From: Paenibacillus turicensis
GTDB taxonomy: Bacteria; Bacillota; Bacilli; Paenibacillales; Paenibacillaceae
Length of the DNA: 64,000 nucleotides
Direction: 5' to 3'
Assembly: GCF_017873435.1 (NCBI RefSeq)
Contig: NZ_JAGGKG010000022.1
Span: 1 to 64,000, forward strand
Part shown: piece by piece, positions 45,512-55,316 of the stretch
Layout: every line of letters starts with the position of its first letter
Position numbering within the stretch: position 1 is the first letter of the stretch
Position numbers and translations under genes: made by a program
Notes under the pieces: generated by a model
Seen by the model: the letters and a program-made list of their open reading frames with translations, nothing else
Databases searched by the model: none
Told to the model about the DNA's origin: nothing

Positions 45512-47194
45512 ATGGCCATTTTGCAAATGGTGATAGTCATTATAATTTTGATTTTATTAGTAAAGCCATTAGGAAGTTATATCTATCATGTTTTTTCTAA
45601 TCAGTACAATAAAACAGATAAAGTATTTGGCCCATTAGAGAAATTAATTTATAAAATTGCAGGCTTAAAAAATCAAGAGGGGATGAGCTGGAAACGATAT
45701 ACGCTAAGCTTGTTAGTCACTAATATCGTATTTATGGCATTTAGTTATTTGATTTTGCGAGTTCAGAATATATTGCCTGGAAACCCCAATGGCATTGCGA
45801 ACATGGAGCCTACACTAAGTTTCAACACAGTGATCAGCTTTATGACCAATACAAACTTACAACATTATAGCGGGGAAACAGGGTTAACCTACTTCTCACA
45901 AATGGCGGTCATTATGATGATGATGTTTACATCAGCTGCCACTGGTATCGTCGTTGCTATTGCTTTTATTCGTGGCTTAACGCGTAAAGGGACATCATTA
46001 GGTAACTTTTTTGTTGATTTTATTAAAGTACAAACGAGACTACTTCTTCCTATGGCAATCATAGTAACATTGCTGCTAGTTGCTTTAAAGGTTCCACAGA
46101 CATTGAGTCCTACAATAGAAGCAACCACGTTGGAGGGAGCAACACAGCATATTGCGATTGGCCCTGTCGCATCGCTGGAGTCGATCAAGCATTTGGGTAC
46201 AAATGGGGGTGGTTTTTTTGGTGCGAATTCTACACATCCATTTGAGAACCCAAGTCCACTTACAAACGTTATTCACATTTTGGCGATGTGGTGCATACCC
46301 GCTTCATTAACTTATACATTTGGTAGATTTGCAAAAAATCAAAAGCAAGGTTGGGTTATTTTTAGTGCGATGCTTATCTTATTTTTAGCATTATTATCAC
46401 TATCCTATACGTCTGAGCTAACTGGTAATCCAGCAATCAATGCGTTAGGTGTAGATGCTACTATTGGCAATATGGAAGGGAAAGAAGTTCGCTTCGGTAT
46501 TGCCCAATCTGCATTATTTACAACCGTTACAACAGCGGCAACAACAGGTTCAGTCAATAATATGCATGACACCTTAACACCTCTTGGAGGACTTGTGCCA
46601 CTTATCCTTATGATGCTAAACAATGTATTTGGTGGAGATGGTGTAGGATTAATCAACATGTTAATGTATGCTATTTTGGCCGTGTTCCTATGTGGGCTTA
46701 TGGTTGGACGTACACCTGAATTTATGGGGCGGAAAATTGAGCCAAAAGAGATGAAGCTGATTGCCATTGCGATTTTAGTTCATCCATTTATAATTTTAGC
46801 GCCAACTGCGATTGCTTTTATAACAGAGCTTGGCAAAGGGGCGATTAGTAATCCTGGCTTTCATGGCATCACGCAAGTGTTATATGAATTTACCTCTTCA
46901 GCAGCAAATAACGGCTCTGGGTTTGAAGGATTACGGGACAACACGACATTTTGGAATATGACTACAGGTTTGGTCATGTTGCTTGGTAGATATATTTCAA
47001 TTATTGCATTGCTTGGGGTAGCAGGCTCCTTAACTACGAAACAGTGGGTTCCAGAAACGATTGGAACATTCCATACCGATACGCGATTGTTTACGGGGAT
47101 ATTAATTGGAATTGTGCTTGTTATAGGTGCATTAACGTTTTTACCCGCGCTTGTGCTTGGCCCAATTGCAGAGCATTTGGTACTCCTGAACTAG
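45512..47194 (+). CDS. kdpA: Potassium-transporting ATPase subunit A
   Basis: A 560-residue channel-like subunit that selects and conducts K+. About ten membrane segments and the repeated selectivity-filter loops are visible: TNTNLQHYSGETGLTYF, GTNGGGFFGANSTHPFENP, TTAATTGSVNN and ASSAANNGSGFEGL type sequences. I start at the ATG with AGAGGAGG 8 nt upstream, not the upstream in-frame start. It functions with KdpB, C and F. Confidence 0.96.
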   Translation: MAILQMVIVIIILILLVKPLGSYIYHVFSNQYNKTDKVFGPLEKLIYKIAGLKNQEGMSWKRYTLSLLVTNIVFMAFSYLILRVQNILPGNPNGIANMEPTLSFNTVISFMTNTNLQHYSGETGLTYFSQMAVIMMMMFTSAATGIVVAIAFIRGLTRKGTSLGNFFVDFIKVQTRLLLPMAIIVTLLLVALKVPQTLSPTIEATTLEGATQHIAIGPVASLESIKHLGTNGGGFFGANSTHPFENPSPLTNVIHILAMWCIPASLTYTFGRFAKNQKQGWVIFSAMLILFLALLSLSYTSELTGNPAINALGVDATIGNMEGKEVRFGIAQSALFTTVTTAATTGSVNNMHDTLTPLGGLVPLILMMLNNVFGGDGVGLINMLMYAILAVFLCGLMVGRTPEFMGRKIEPKEMKLIAIAILVHPFIILAPTAIAFITELGKGAISNPGFHGITQVLYEFTSSAANNGSGFEGLRDNTTFWNMTTGLVMLLGRYISIIALLGVAGSLTTKQWVPETIGTFHTDTRLFTGILIGIVLVIGALTFLPALVLGPIAEHLVLLN

Positions 47195-47207
47195 ATGAGG
47201 TGAAGAG

Positions 47208-49250
47208 ATGAACATGAACATGAATGCGAAACGAAAAAGTATGCTTTCTGTTGGAATTGTAAAAAGAGCTCTAATAGACAGCTTTATAAAGTGTAATCCA
47301 CTCATAATGGTGAAAAATCCAGTGATGTTTGTGGTGGAGGTTGGGACATTTGTTGTATTGTTAATGATCTTGTTCCCTAGCTATTTTGGCACACAGGATA
47401 AAATCGGATTTAACATTGCTGTGTTTTTTATTTTGCTGTTTACGGTGTTGTTTGCTAACTTTGCAGAAGCATTAGCAGAAGGTCGAGGAAAAGCACAGGC
47501 AGATAGTTTAAAAAAGACCAAACAAGAAATTATGGCAAATAAACTCGTAGGAGGCGCTTTGATAACTATACCCTCTACGGAGCTGCTTAAAGGCGATATC
47601 GTTATTGTAGCTCAAGGCGAGATGATACCAAGTGACGGAGAAGTCATCGAGGGATTAGCATCTGTAGATGAATCCGCAATAACGGGCGAATCTGCCCCTG
47701 TCATTAAAGAGGCAGGTGGAGATTTTAGCTCGGTAACCGGCGGAACTAGAGTGGTTAGTGACCAAATTACCGTGCGCATAACTAGTGACCCTGGGCACAC
47801 CTTTATCGATGTTATGATCGCGTTAGTTGAGGGTGCGAAGCGTCAAAAAACACCAAATGAAATCGCACTAAATACGCTTCTTGTGAGTCTGACTTTAATA
47901 TTTTTAATTGTTGTCGTGACCCTGGCGCCTATGGCAGATTATCTCGGAATAAAACTGGATATTCTTGTCTTGATCTCGCTACTCGTTTGTCTGATTCCAA
48001 CCACAATAGGAGGTTTATTGTCTGCAATTGGGATTGCGGGAATGGATCGGGTTACCCGTTTTAACGTGCTTGCGATGTCAGGCAAAGCGGTGGAGGCAGC
48101 AGGTGACATCGATACAATGATTTTAGATAAAACAGGAACGATTACGTTTGGAAATCGGATGGCGAGTGAATTTATCCCTGTCGGCGATAGTACTGTAGAG
48201 TCTGTGGCTCAGTGGGCAGCCATTAGCTCGTTAAAGGATGAGACACCAGAGGGACGTTCTGTATTAGAACTAGTGAAGAAAGAAGGATTCACTTTTACTA
48301 TTGAGGTTGCGGATAAAGCACAATTCGTTGAATTCAAAGCAGAAACTCGGATGAGTGGGATGGATTTACAGAATGGGCAAAAGATTCGTAAAGGTGCAGT
48401 GGATTCAGTGAAAAGTTGGGTGAGTGGCAACGGAGGAATGATTCCCGAAGATTTAGATGAGAAGGGAAACAAAATTGCATCTGCGGGTGGTACACCTTTA
48501 GCTGTGGCTGTCGATAACGTGATCGTTGGCTTGATTTATTTAAAGGATACTGTAAAACCTGGTATGCGAGAACGGTTTGATCAGCTACGAAAAATGGGGA
48601 TTAAAACGATTATGTGTACTGGTGATAATCCATTAACCGCGGCAACGATTGCCTCTGAGGCAGGCGTGGATGATTTTATAGCAGAGAGCAAGCCAGAGGA
48701 TAAGATCGCGGTCATTAAAAAGGAGCAGGCGGCTGGAAAGCTTGTTGCTATGACGGGGGACGGTACAAATGATGCCCCTGCACTAGCACAAGCAGATGTC
48801 GGGTTAGCGATGAATAGTGGTACTACGGCAGCAAAAGAAGCAGCTAATATGGTGGATTTGGACTCTGATCCCTCCAAAATTATAGAGGTAGTTGCCATAG
48901 GCAAGCAATTACTGATGACCCGTGGTGCTTTGACCACATTTAGTATTGCAAATGATATCGCGAAATATTTTGCTATTATTCCTGCCATGTTTATGGTAGC
49001 TATTCCTCAATTGAAGATACTTAATGTGATGGCATTAGGGTCACCTATGTCTGCGATTTTATCAGCACTTATATTTAACGCTATCATCATTCCGCTGCTT
49101 ATTCCGTTAGCGATGAAGGGGGTTTCCTACAAGCCGATGAGCTCGGCTAAATTGTTAAGTCGTAATTTGCTAGTGTATGGTTTGGGCGGAATTATTACCC
49201 CGTTTATAGGTATTAAATTCATTGATTTGTTTGTTCATTTATGGGTGTAA
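47208..49250 (+). CDS. kdpB: Potassium-transporting ATPase subunit B
   Basis: A 680-residue P-type ATPase subunit. The actuator motif is TGESAPV, the phosphorylated Asp is D307 in DKTGTIT, the nucleotide-binding region has KGA, and the hinge is [17 protein letters not shown]. Six or seven membrane segments are present (about 35-85, 215-275, 580-680). It hydrolyses ATP to drive K+ uptake through KdpA. Start ATG after GAGGTG, 13 bp from kdpA. Confidence 0.97.
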   Translation: MNMNMNAKRKSMLSVGIVKRALIDSFIKCNPLIMVKNPVMFVVEVGTFVVLLMILFPSYFGTQDKIGFNIAVFFILLFTVLFANFAEALAEGRGKAQADSLKKTKQEIMANKLVGGALITIPSTELLKGDIVIVAQGEMIPSDGEVIEGLASVDESAITGESAPVIKEAGGDFSSVTGGTRVVSDQITVRITSDPGHTFIDVMIALVEGAKRQKTPNEIALNTLLVSLTLIFLIVVVTLAPMADYLGIKLDILVLISLLVCLIPTTIGGLLSAIGIAGMDRVTRFNVLAMSGKAVEAAGDIDTMILDKTGTITFGNRMASEFIPVGDSTVESVAQWAAISSLKDETPEGRSVLELVKKEGFTFTIEVADKAQFVEFKAETRMSGMDLQNGQKIRKGAVDSVKSWVSGNGGMIPEDLDEKGNKIASAGGTPLAVAVDNVIVGLIYLKDTVKPGMRERFDQLRKMGIKTIMCTGDNPLTAATIASEAGVDDFIAESKPEDKIAVIKKEQAAGKLVAMTGDGTNDAPALAQADVGLAMNSGTTAAKEAANMVDLDSDPSKIIEVVAIGKQLLMTRGALTTFSIANDIAKYFAIIPAMFMVAIPQLKILNVMALGSPMSAILSALIFNAIIIPLLIPLAMKGVSYKPMSSAKLLSRNLLVYGLGGIITPFIGIKFIDLFVHLWV

Positions 49251-49283
49251 GGTTAGCGAACAATAGGAAGGAATGAAAAAACG

Positions 49284-49886
49284 ATGGAAACGACTAAAAA
49301 TAGATCACAGCACCTACCATGGTTTGGGACTGTTCGGCTTAGCTTTGTGTTCATCATATTATGCGGAATTATATATCCGCTGCTTAGTACGGCGCTGGCT
49401 CAATTGTTTATGCCACACCAAGCGAATGGAAGCTTGGTCACAGATAGCAATGGTAAAATTATCGGGTCCGAATTGATCGGGCAAAGCTTTAGTGATCCGC
49501 ATTTTTTCCAAGGTCGCATTTCTAGTATTCAGTTTAATGCCGAGGCGTCAGGCTCTAACAATTACGGACCTTCTAACGAGGAATTAATGAAGCGAATCAA
49601 GGGATCTATCGAGACATGGGAAATAAATAACCCAGATGTTCCTATCAGTCAGTTGCCTATCGCTTTAATTACAAACTCAGGCTCAGGCCTTGATCCACAT
49701 ATTACACCTCAATCAGCTATTGTACAGATTCCTAGAATTAGTAAATTAACAGGCCTATCTACTCATAAATTAGAAGAATTAGTGAGAGAAAACACAGAGG
49801 AGCGCGACTTGGGGATTTTTGGAGAGCCACGTGTTAACGTATTAAAATTAAATCTTGCACTCTCTAAGCAGCAACAAGGGAATTAA
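49284..49886 (+). CDS. kdpC: Potassium-transporting ATPase subunit C
   Basis: A 200-residue subunit with one N-terminal membrane helix (about 18-42) and an outer domain with SELIGQSFSDPHFFQGR, ASGSNNYGPSNEEL, TNSGSGLDPHITPQSA and the closing GEPRVNVLKLNLAL. KdpC assists assembly and ATP affinity. Its ATG follows GGAAGG at somewhat long spacing. Length is typical. Confidence 0.95.
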   Translation: METTKNRSQHLPWFGTVRLSFVFIILCGIIYPLLSTALAQLFMPHQANGSLVTDSNGKIIGSELIGQSFSDPHFFQGRISSIQFNAEASGSNNYGPSNEELMKRIKGSIETWEINNPDVPISQLPIALITNSGSGLDPHITPQSAIVQIPRISKLTGLSTHKLEELVRENTEERDLGIFGEPRVNVLKLNLALSKQQQGN

Positions 49887-49936
49887 GATTTTATATTAAT
49901 TTGGGTTTATTCCAAAATACAAGCTGGAGGTTAACC

Positions 49937-52249
49937 ATGGCGCCTTTCAAACGGAAAACACCAGAGGAGATATTGTATTCTATCGATCAGCTACATCGAG
50001 GCAAATTCAAGATCATTATTGGTGCTGTCAGCGGCTCCGGTAAAACCTATCATATGCTCCAGGAAGGGCTACAGCTTAAAAGACAAGGGATCGATGTCAT
50101 TTGTAGTGCCGTATCTACGATGCAAAGGCTGGAGACTGTGCAGTTACTGGATGAGCTAGAGCGTATTCCAAGTATTCATTGGTGGAGGGGGGAGCTAGAG
50201 AAAAAGGATTTGCCCATTGATGATATTGTTGCACGCAACCCAGAGGTGTTGCTTGTAGATGGATTGGCACACCGTAACAGAGACGGTGCTAGATTTGAAA
50301 CGCGTCTAATGGATATTAAATATTTAATGGATCAAGGAATTAGCGTAATTACGACGGTTAACGTATATGAACTTGCTGATGTGAAGCCAATTATATATAA
50401 AATTACAGGAATACAGGTTGAAGAAACTGTTCCACTAGATACGTTAGAGTTAGCAGATGAAGTTAGACTCATTGATGTTTCTCCAGAGACCATTTTAAAA
50501 CGAATCGAAGAAGGTATTTTGGGTAATTACCCCAATCCTGCGTTAGCCCAGAAAGGGAACCTTGCTGTGCTAAGAGAAGTTGCCTTACGGCTTGTGGCGG
50601 AAGGAGTTAACGACTCATTAGATAGGCATCGTGAGGAGCAAGGGTTAGTTGGTGCATCTGGTGCAACAGAACGCATTTTAGTATCTGCACAATACCATTG
50701 GAATGGCTCCTTATACATTCGAAGAGGGCAACAGATTGCGAAACGCCTTGGTGGTGACTTGGCTGTAGTTTCATTTGTACAAAATAATAAGCCGTTAACG
50801 AAGGAACAACAAGACTTTAAAAAATACATTAAAAAGTTAGTGAAACGGATTGAAGTTAGTTTTGACGAAATAGCTTTAGCTAACATACGGCGACTTCCTG
50901 CTGTACTAGTTCGGTATGCAACTGCAAATAATGTGACCCGAATTGTAATGGGACATTCCCAAAAAAGTGTGTGGCAGGAAATTTGGCAAGGTTCTATCGC
51001 CAATCGTGTACTTAGAAAATCAAAAAACATTGATATTTTTCTCATGGCTGATCGGGCTTTGGAGGAAGGAGAACGAATTCTCCCAGTGAAAGCGACTCCC
51101 ACAAAACAAGAAAAAAGGTTCCATCGGTTAAGTGATAGTGAGCTTCAACAAAAGGTGGACTGCATTCGTAGGGGGACTTTTAAAGTATACATTGGTGCTG
51201 CCCCAGGGGTGGGAAAGACATATAAGATGCTACAAGAAGGAAATATACTATTTCAAAAAGGCATTGATGTCGTAATTGGGTTATTAGAGACGCATGGGAG
51301 AAAAGAAACGCAGGAGCAAATAGGTGATTTGCCAATAATCCCTCGTGCGAAGCTAGAATATCAAACTACTATTTTAGAAGAGATGGATACAAATGCCATT
51401 ATTGTCCGTCATCCGGAAGTCGTGCTTATCGATGAATTAGCTCATACCAATGTACCTAGTAGTGCAACTCGCAAACGATATCAGGATGTAGTTCGAATAC
51501 TAGAGCAAGGTATATCTGTAATTACAACGGTAAATGTGCAGCATTTAGAAAGCCTTAATGACGCGGTCGAGCAATTAACAGGAGTACGTGTGCGTGAGAC
51601 GGTGCCAGATGCACTTTTAAAATTAGCGAATGAAGTGGAATTAATCGATGTTACACCCCAAATGCTTCAGGCAAGAATGCAAGAAGGGAAAATTTATGCA
51701 CAGGAAAAAATTGATCAAGCGCTTAGTTCCTTTTTTAAGCTTGGCAATCTTATTGCGCTGAGAGAACTCGCTTTAAGAGAAATTGCAGATGATGTGGATG
51801 AGCGGCTAGAGGCGTGGGATCGTGATGCCGCATTAAGGGGGGCATGGAGTAGGGAAGAGGTTATTTTTGTATGTGTAGATTTAGATTGTCGTGCGGAAAA
51901 ACTGATACGTCGAGGTTTTCGTGTTGCACATCGCTTAAAAGCTAAATGGGTTGTTCATTACGCTCAAAGTGGAATTACCTTAAGCAATGAACAGCAAAAA
52001 TTTCTTGACTCGTTACGATTACTCACTGAACAACTTGGGGGAAATATGGAGATAACGGAGATTGAGAGTCATCGAAAAGTTCATAAGCATCTCCTCGACC
52101 GTATGAATAAAGTACACACAACTCAGCTTTTGATCGGACAATCTCGTAAACCTTGGTGGCTTACTATATTTAGAGAAACCCTTGTCCACTATTTATTAAG
52201 AAATGCAAGACATATTGATATGCTAATCGTGGCTGATTTCGAAAAGTAA
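49937..52249 (+). CDS. Tandem KdpD-sensor protein without membrane or kinase parts
   Basis: A 770-residue cytosolic protein made of two KdpD N-terminal modules in series, each a KdpD sensor domain plus a USP-like domain: about 8-215 with 250-375, and 400-610 with 635-765. Walker A motifs are GAVSGSGKT (29-37) and GAAPGVGKT (420-428). The first module has DGLAHRN, the second the canonical DELAHTN that full-length KdpD of this locus lacks. No membrane, HisKA or HATPase part follows. Start ATG with GGAGG upstream, 50 bp after kdpC. It could tune KdpD or KdpFABC by binding ATP or a small ligand (inference). Confidence 0.88.
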   Translation: MAPFKRKTPEEILYSIDQLHRGKFKIIIGAVSGSGKTYHMLQEGLQLKRQGIDVICSAVSTMQRLETVQLLDELERIPSIHWWRGELEKKDLPIDDIVARNPEVLLVDGLAHRNRDGARFETRLMDIKYLMDQGISVITTVNVYELADVKPIIYKITGIQVEETVPLDTLELADEVRLIDVSPETILKRIEEGILGNYPNPALAQKGNLAVLREVALRLVAEGVNDSLDRHREEQGLVGASGATERILVSAQYHWNGSLYIRRGQQIAKRLGGDLAVVSFVQNNKPLTKEQQDFKKYIKKLVKRIEVSFDEIALANIRRLPAVLVRYATANNVTRIVMGHSQKSVWQEIWQGSIANRVLRKSKNIDIFLMADRALEEGERILPVKATPTKQEKRFHRLSDSELQQKVDCIRRGTFKVYIGAAPGVGKTYKMLQEGNILFQKGIDVVIGLLETHGRKETQEQIGDLPIIPRAKLEYQTTILEEMDTNAIIVRHPEVVLIDELAHTNVPSSATRKRYQDVVRILEQGISVITTVNVQHLESLNDAVEQLTGVRVRETVPDALLKLANEVELIDVTPQMLQARMQEGKIYAQEKIDQALSSFFKLGNLIALRELALREIADDVDERLEAWDRDAALRGAWSREEVIFVCVDLDCRAEKLIRRGFRVAHRLKAKWVVHYAQSGITLSNEQQKFLDSLRLLTEQLGGNMEITEIESHRKVHKHLLDRMNKVHTTQLLIGQSRKPWWLTIFRETLVHYLLRNARHIDMLIVADFEK

Positions 52250-52306
52250 GGATTAGGCGATATTTTATTTGGGATTGCAGTTTAGCAAATAATAACGTAA
52301 TATATA

Positions 52307-52332
52307 TGATAATAATTATCATTATCATTATC
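52307..52332 (+). promoter_or_regulatory. Fur box
   Basis: TGATAATAATTATCA (52307-52321) is a perfect 7-1-7 inverted repeat of the Bacillus Fur type, followed by two further TTATCA units. It lies 36 bp upstream of the reductase start. Confidence 0.85.
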
Positions 52333-52357
52333 AATAATTGGGAGGAATTATATCATA

Positions 52358-53407
52358 ATGAATCATGAAATAATGGATGTTACGATTATCGGCGGTGGTC
52401 CTGCGGGATTATTTGCTGCTTTTTATAGTGGTTTACGTGAAATGAAAACAAAGCTTATCGAGTTCCAACCGATGCTGGGTGGGAAGGTGCATGTGTATCC
52501 TGAGAAAATGATTTGGGATGTGGGTGCAATAACACCTGTGCCTGGTGCACAACTTATTGAGCAGATGGTGGCGCAAGGACTTACATTTGATCCAGAAGTA
52601 GTATTAGGTGAAAAGGTGACTTCGATTGCACAAGCGGAAGAAGGACATTTTGTTTTACATACTGCATCAGGGGATCAACATTTAAGCAAGACGGTTATAC
52701 TTGCGATTGGTGGCGGAATTTTAAATCCTACGAAGCTAGAGATTGAAGGAGCGGAACGCTTTGAGGTGACGAATTTAAATTACACCGTAAAATCGTTAGC
52801 TCGTTTTAAAGATAAAACGGTATTAATTTCAGGTGGGGGCCACTCTGCGGTAGACTGGGCAAATGAATTGTCATTAATTGCAGATAAAGTATATTTGACC
52901 TACCGTAAGGATCAGCTTAAAGCACATGAAGCGGATATTTCCAAACTGGAAAGTAATGGTGTTGAAGTTTTATTTAATACCTCGATTAAAAAGCTGATCG
53001 CTGGTCAAGATCAATCATTAATCGAAACAGTATTGCTAGAAAAAGGCGAAGATCGTTCTGAAATCGAGATTGCTGTGGATGAAGTCATTATAAGTCATGG
53101 CTATGATCGTGATAAGGAGTTACTTGAAAATTGTGAAGTGAAGTTTGATATGGTGGAGGAGTACTGGGTTGCTGGAAACTCCATGAGTGAAACTTCTGTA
53201 CCAGGTATTTATGCAGCTGGAGATATTTTAAATTACGAAGGCAAGCTACATTTGATTGCGGGTGCTTTTCAGGATGCAGCAAATGCAGTGAATAAAGCGA
53301 AAAAATTCGTGACCCCAGACGCAAGGGAATATGGTATGGTTTCCTCACATAATGACCTGTTTATAAAGAAAAACAGAGAAATGATGAAGGATGTTTATAA
53401 AAAGTAA
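52358..53407 (+). CDS. Ferredoxin--NADP reductase, type 2 (YcgT/YumC family)
   Basis: A 349-residue thioredoxin-reductase-like flavoprotein lacking the redox CxxC. FAD-binding GGGPAGLFAA is at about 12-21, the NADP loop is SGGGHSAVDWA near 160, and the FAD site GIYAAGDI near 285. It moves electrons between NADPH and ferredoxin or flavodoxin. The Fur box upstream means expression rises when iron is scarce, like B. subtilis YcgT. Start ATG after GGGAGGAATT. Confidence 0.93.
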   Translation: MNHEIMDVTIIGGGPAGLFAAFYSGLREMKTKLIEFQPMLGGKVHVYPEKMIWDVGAITPVPGAQLIEQMVAQGLTFDPEVVLGEKVTSIAQAEEGHFVLHTASGDQHLSKTVILAIGGGILNPTKLEIEGAERFEVTNLNYTVKSLARFKDKTVLISGGGHSAVDWANELSLIADKVYLTYRKDQLKAHEADISKLESNGVEVLFNTSIKKLIAGQDQSLIETVLLEKGEDRSEIEIAVDEVIISHGYDRDKELLENCEVKFDMVEEYWVAGNSMSETSVPGIYAAGDILNYEGKLHLIAGAFQDAANAVNKAKKFVTPDAREYGMVSSHNDLFIKKNREMMKDVYKK

Positions 53408-53410
53408 GTA

Positions 53411-53808
53411 ATCAGTACTTGACAAAGTAAGAGGTAAGAGGCTACGTAGTAGAGAGTGGTTTCAACCGCTGTTAAGGTCCCAATTTCGTATCAAAAGGTA
53501 TTAAAATGATGAAATTGTGATCTTAAAGGCGGCCGCTATGGCTTTTCCACCATCTCTCTACTCCTCCGCTTGGTTAGCTTATTGCCAAGTCTTGATTTTA
53601 AGTTGAGCGAAAAATAATGTTAATTTATTTTTGGTTACTTGACCGCTAACCCAAACTAGCGAAGGGACAGAGAGATTCTGAAGATTGTCTCTTAAAATCA
53701 TATTCCATCAATACATTTACTTCAATATAAAAGGAATATGATTTTAACACAATCGCAAGAACTCTCTGGAGCGTAGCTACCACCCACTAGAGGTTATCAA
53801 GTACTAAT
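53411..53808. repeat. Structured inverted-repeat element of about 400 bp
   Basis: Fills a gene-free gap between convergent genes. The ends are 9-bp inverted repeats AGTACTTGA (53414-53422) and TCAAGTACT (53797-53805). Inside is a second closing stem GGCTACG/CGTAGCT (53440-53446, 53772-53778). Three arms branch from it. Arm A is 53448-53460 with 53549-53562 (13 bp, one bulge) plus inner stems TTAAGGTC/GATCTTAA and CAATTTC/GAAATTG. Arm B carries small hairpins (53569-53589, 53644-53661). Arm C is 53668-53768, with 11 bp, then GATTGT/ACAATC, then a perfect 15-bp stem 53692-53706/53733-53747. A deleted copy lies at 35998-36060. It could be a MITE-like repeat or a structured RNA. Confidence 0.8.
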
Positions 53809-53827
53809 TTATAAATAGAGCCTTATT

Positions 53828-54562
53828 TTACCCTGCAATCACATCACGTTTCTTTAGACATAGGCTGGCAAACAGCCAACAAGCTAAAATAAATAGAAGG
53901 CAGTTTAATATAAATGTAGTCATACTAATTGGCATCGCACCCTCTGGATTTGTTGCGTTCATCCCTAAAGCAAGTAAGGAATAAGGGTAATAAGCACCTA
54001 AGCCTTGGGATAAAAATGCCACGCCACTAAATCCGCCAATCAATGCAATTCCTACAGGTACAGCAAAGCTACGAATGATTAAGGAGAAAATAAGCTGGAT
54101 TGCACAAATTACAATACCTGCAAATGCCCCTCTGACCAACCATCCCAATAAATTAATAGGAACCGAGCCGCTGACACCTGCTAACCAACCAGAGGCAATA
54201 AATAACACACCAATCCAAACCATAGTCAAACAAACCATCACAGAAGCAGTAAAAAGTTTAGCAAAATATAAATACGAAATTCGAACAGGTGCTGTCATTA
54301 CTGCGTTCCAATTATGATTTGTATGCTCCATACGATATAAATAAGAGCAGTACACCCCGATTAAGGCAGGGATAAAAAAGTAGCAATTAAATAAAGTATG
54401 TTGAGTCCACAAACTATACCAATGGTTTTGTAAAACGGCTTGATTTTGTAAATAGTTAAAGGTGCCCATAATTGCCGGTAAGATCGGCAGTAATATAAAG
54501 GAAAGCCAAACAGGATTACGTTTCATTTTTAACCATTCTGCGGCTATTGTCGCTTTTAGCAT
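53828..54562 (-). CDS. ABC-2 permease, lantibiotic-immunity type, subunit 2
   Basis: A 244-residue membrane protein with about six segments and the start MLKATIAAEWLKMKRNPVWL typical of MutG/SpaG/NisG-like immunity permeases. It pairs with the second permease and the ATPase upstream to expel peptides from the membrane or bacitracin-like drugs. No lantibiotic structural gene is in the window, so a general self-protection or resistance role is more likely. It follows the previous permease gene by 4 bp. Confidence 0.85.
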   Translation of the reverse strand: MLKATIAAEWLKMKRNPVWLSFILLPILPAIMGTFNYLQNQAVLQNHWYSLWTQHTLFNCYFFIPALIGVYCSYLYRMEHTNHNWNAVMTAPVRISYLYFAKLFTASVMVCLTMVWIGVLFIASGWLAGVSGSVPINLLGWLVRGAFAGIVICAIQLIFSLIIRSFAVPVGIALIGGFSGVAFLSQGLGAYYPYSLLALGMNATNPEGAMPISMTTFILNCLLFILACWLFASLCLKKRDVIAG

Positions 54563-54566
54563 GTCA

Positions 54567-55316
54567 TTATAGCTCCTTTCTTACAAATGCACTTCGACCT
54601 ATCGCATATACAATAGCAAACACAACAAGTAATATGAAAAAGCCAGACCAATTGGCAGGTAGCCACTGAAATGTGCTCACTCTAGTTGCCTCATCCCAGG
54701 TCATATTTACAACCATTAAGACACCATAATATCCCCAAGGAATTAATTTTTGCAGCCATTGCGGAAAAAACATACTAAATAGACCAAACAAGCCACCAAG
54801 TAGGCCAACGGTTAATGCAGCCATTTGATTTCTAAATAAGAGCGATAATACTTGCTGCAGTAAATAAAGTGTTAGGCTGACAGAAGCAACAAATAGTAAA
54901 TAATAAGCCAGCATTAAAGATGGAAATGGTTCAGTAAAGCCTTTTACATTACCATATCCAATCATGACAGCAACCTGAAGCAAAATTGCAGCTAACATAT
55001 AAAGCGCACCACAAACAAACTTAGCATCAAATATTACTCCAGCAGGGAGAAAGGTACGAAGCAGCTTAAAGGTGTTGCCTTTATGCTCTATGTCACATAA
55101 CCTAGAGGCAGTAACAGCAGCAACAACGGGCATAATAAGTGCATTAAGCAAGGGAAGCTGATACATAAAACGTTTCCAGCCTTGTGCCAGCTCGGTGTTA
55201 TCCATTTTTCGAAAGGCCCATAGTAGCCATAATAGCTCTACAGCGATAAGTGCAGCGATAATGACCCATATTTTACGCTTGCGTGTTTTCTGAAACTCAG
55301 CTAAAAGTGCCTTCAT
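54567..55316 (-). CDS. ABC-2 permease, lantibiotic-immunity type, subunit 1
   Basis: A 249-residue membrane protein with six segments, beginning MKALLAEFQKTRKRKIWVII and containing CDIEHKGNTFKLL near residue 75, as in MutE/SpaE-like permeases. Its ATG overlaps the ATPase stop by one base. Complex partner of the second permease and ATPase. Confidence 0.87.
   Translation of the reverse strand: MKALLAEFQKTRKRKIWVIIAALIAVELLWLLWAFRKMDNTELAQGWKRFMYQLPLLNALIMPVVAAVTASRLCDIEHKGNTFKLLRTFLPAGVIFDAKFVCGALYMLAAILLQVAVMIGYGNVKGFTEPFPSLMLAYYLLFVASVSLTLYLLQQVLSLLFRNQMAALTVGLLGGLFGLFSMFFPQWLQKLIPWGYYGVLMVVNMTWDEATRVSTFQWLPANWSGFFILLVVFAIVYAIGRSAFVRKEL

Noticed and set aside
53411..53808. RNase P RNA, tmRNA or 6S RNA in the structured gap
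   Set aside because: The conserved core sequences I expect for these RNAs are not visible on either strand, and the size fits only RNase P, whose GAGGAAAGTCC-type core is absent.
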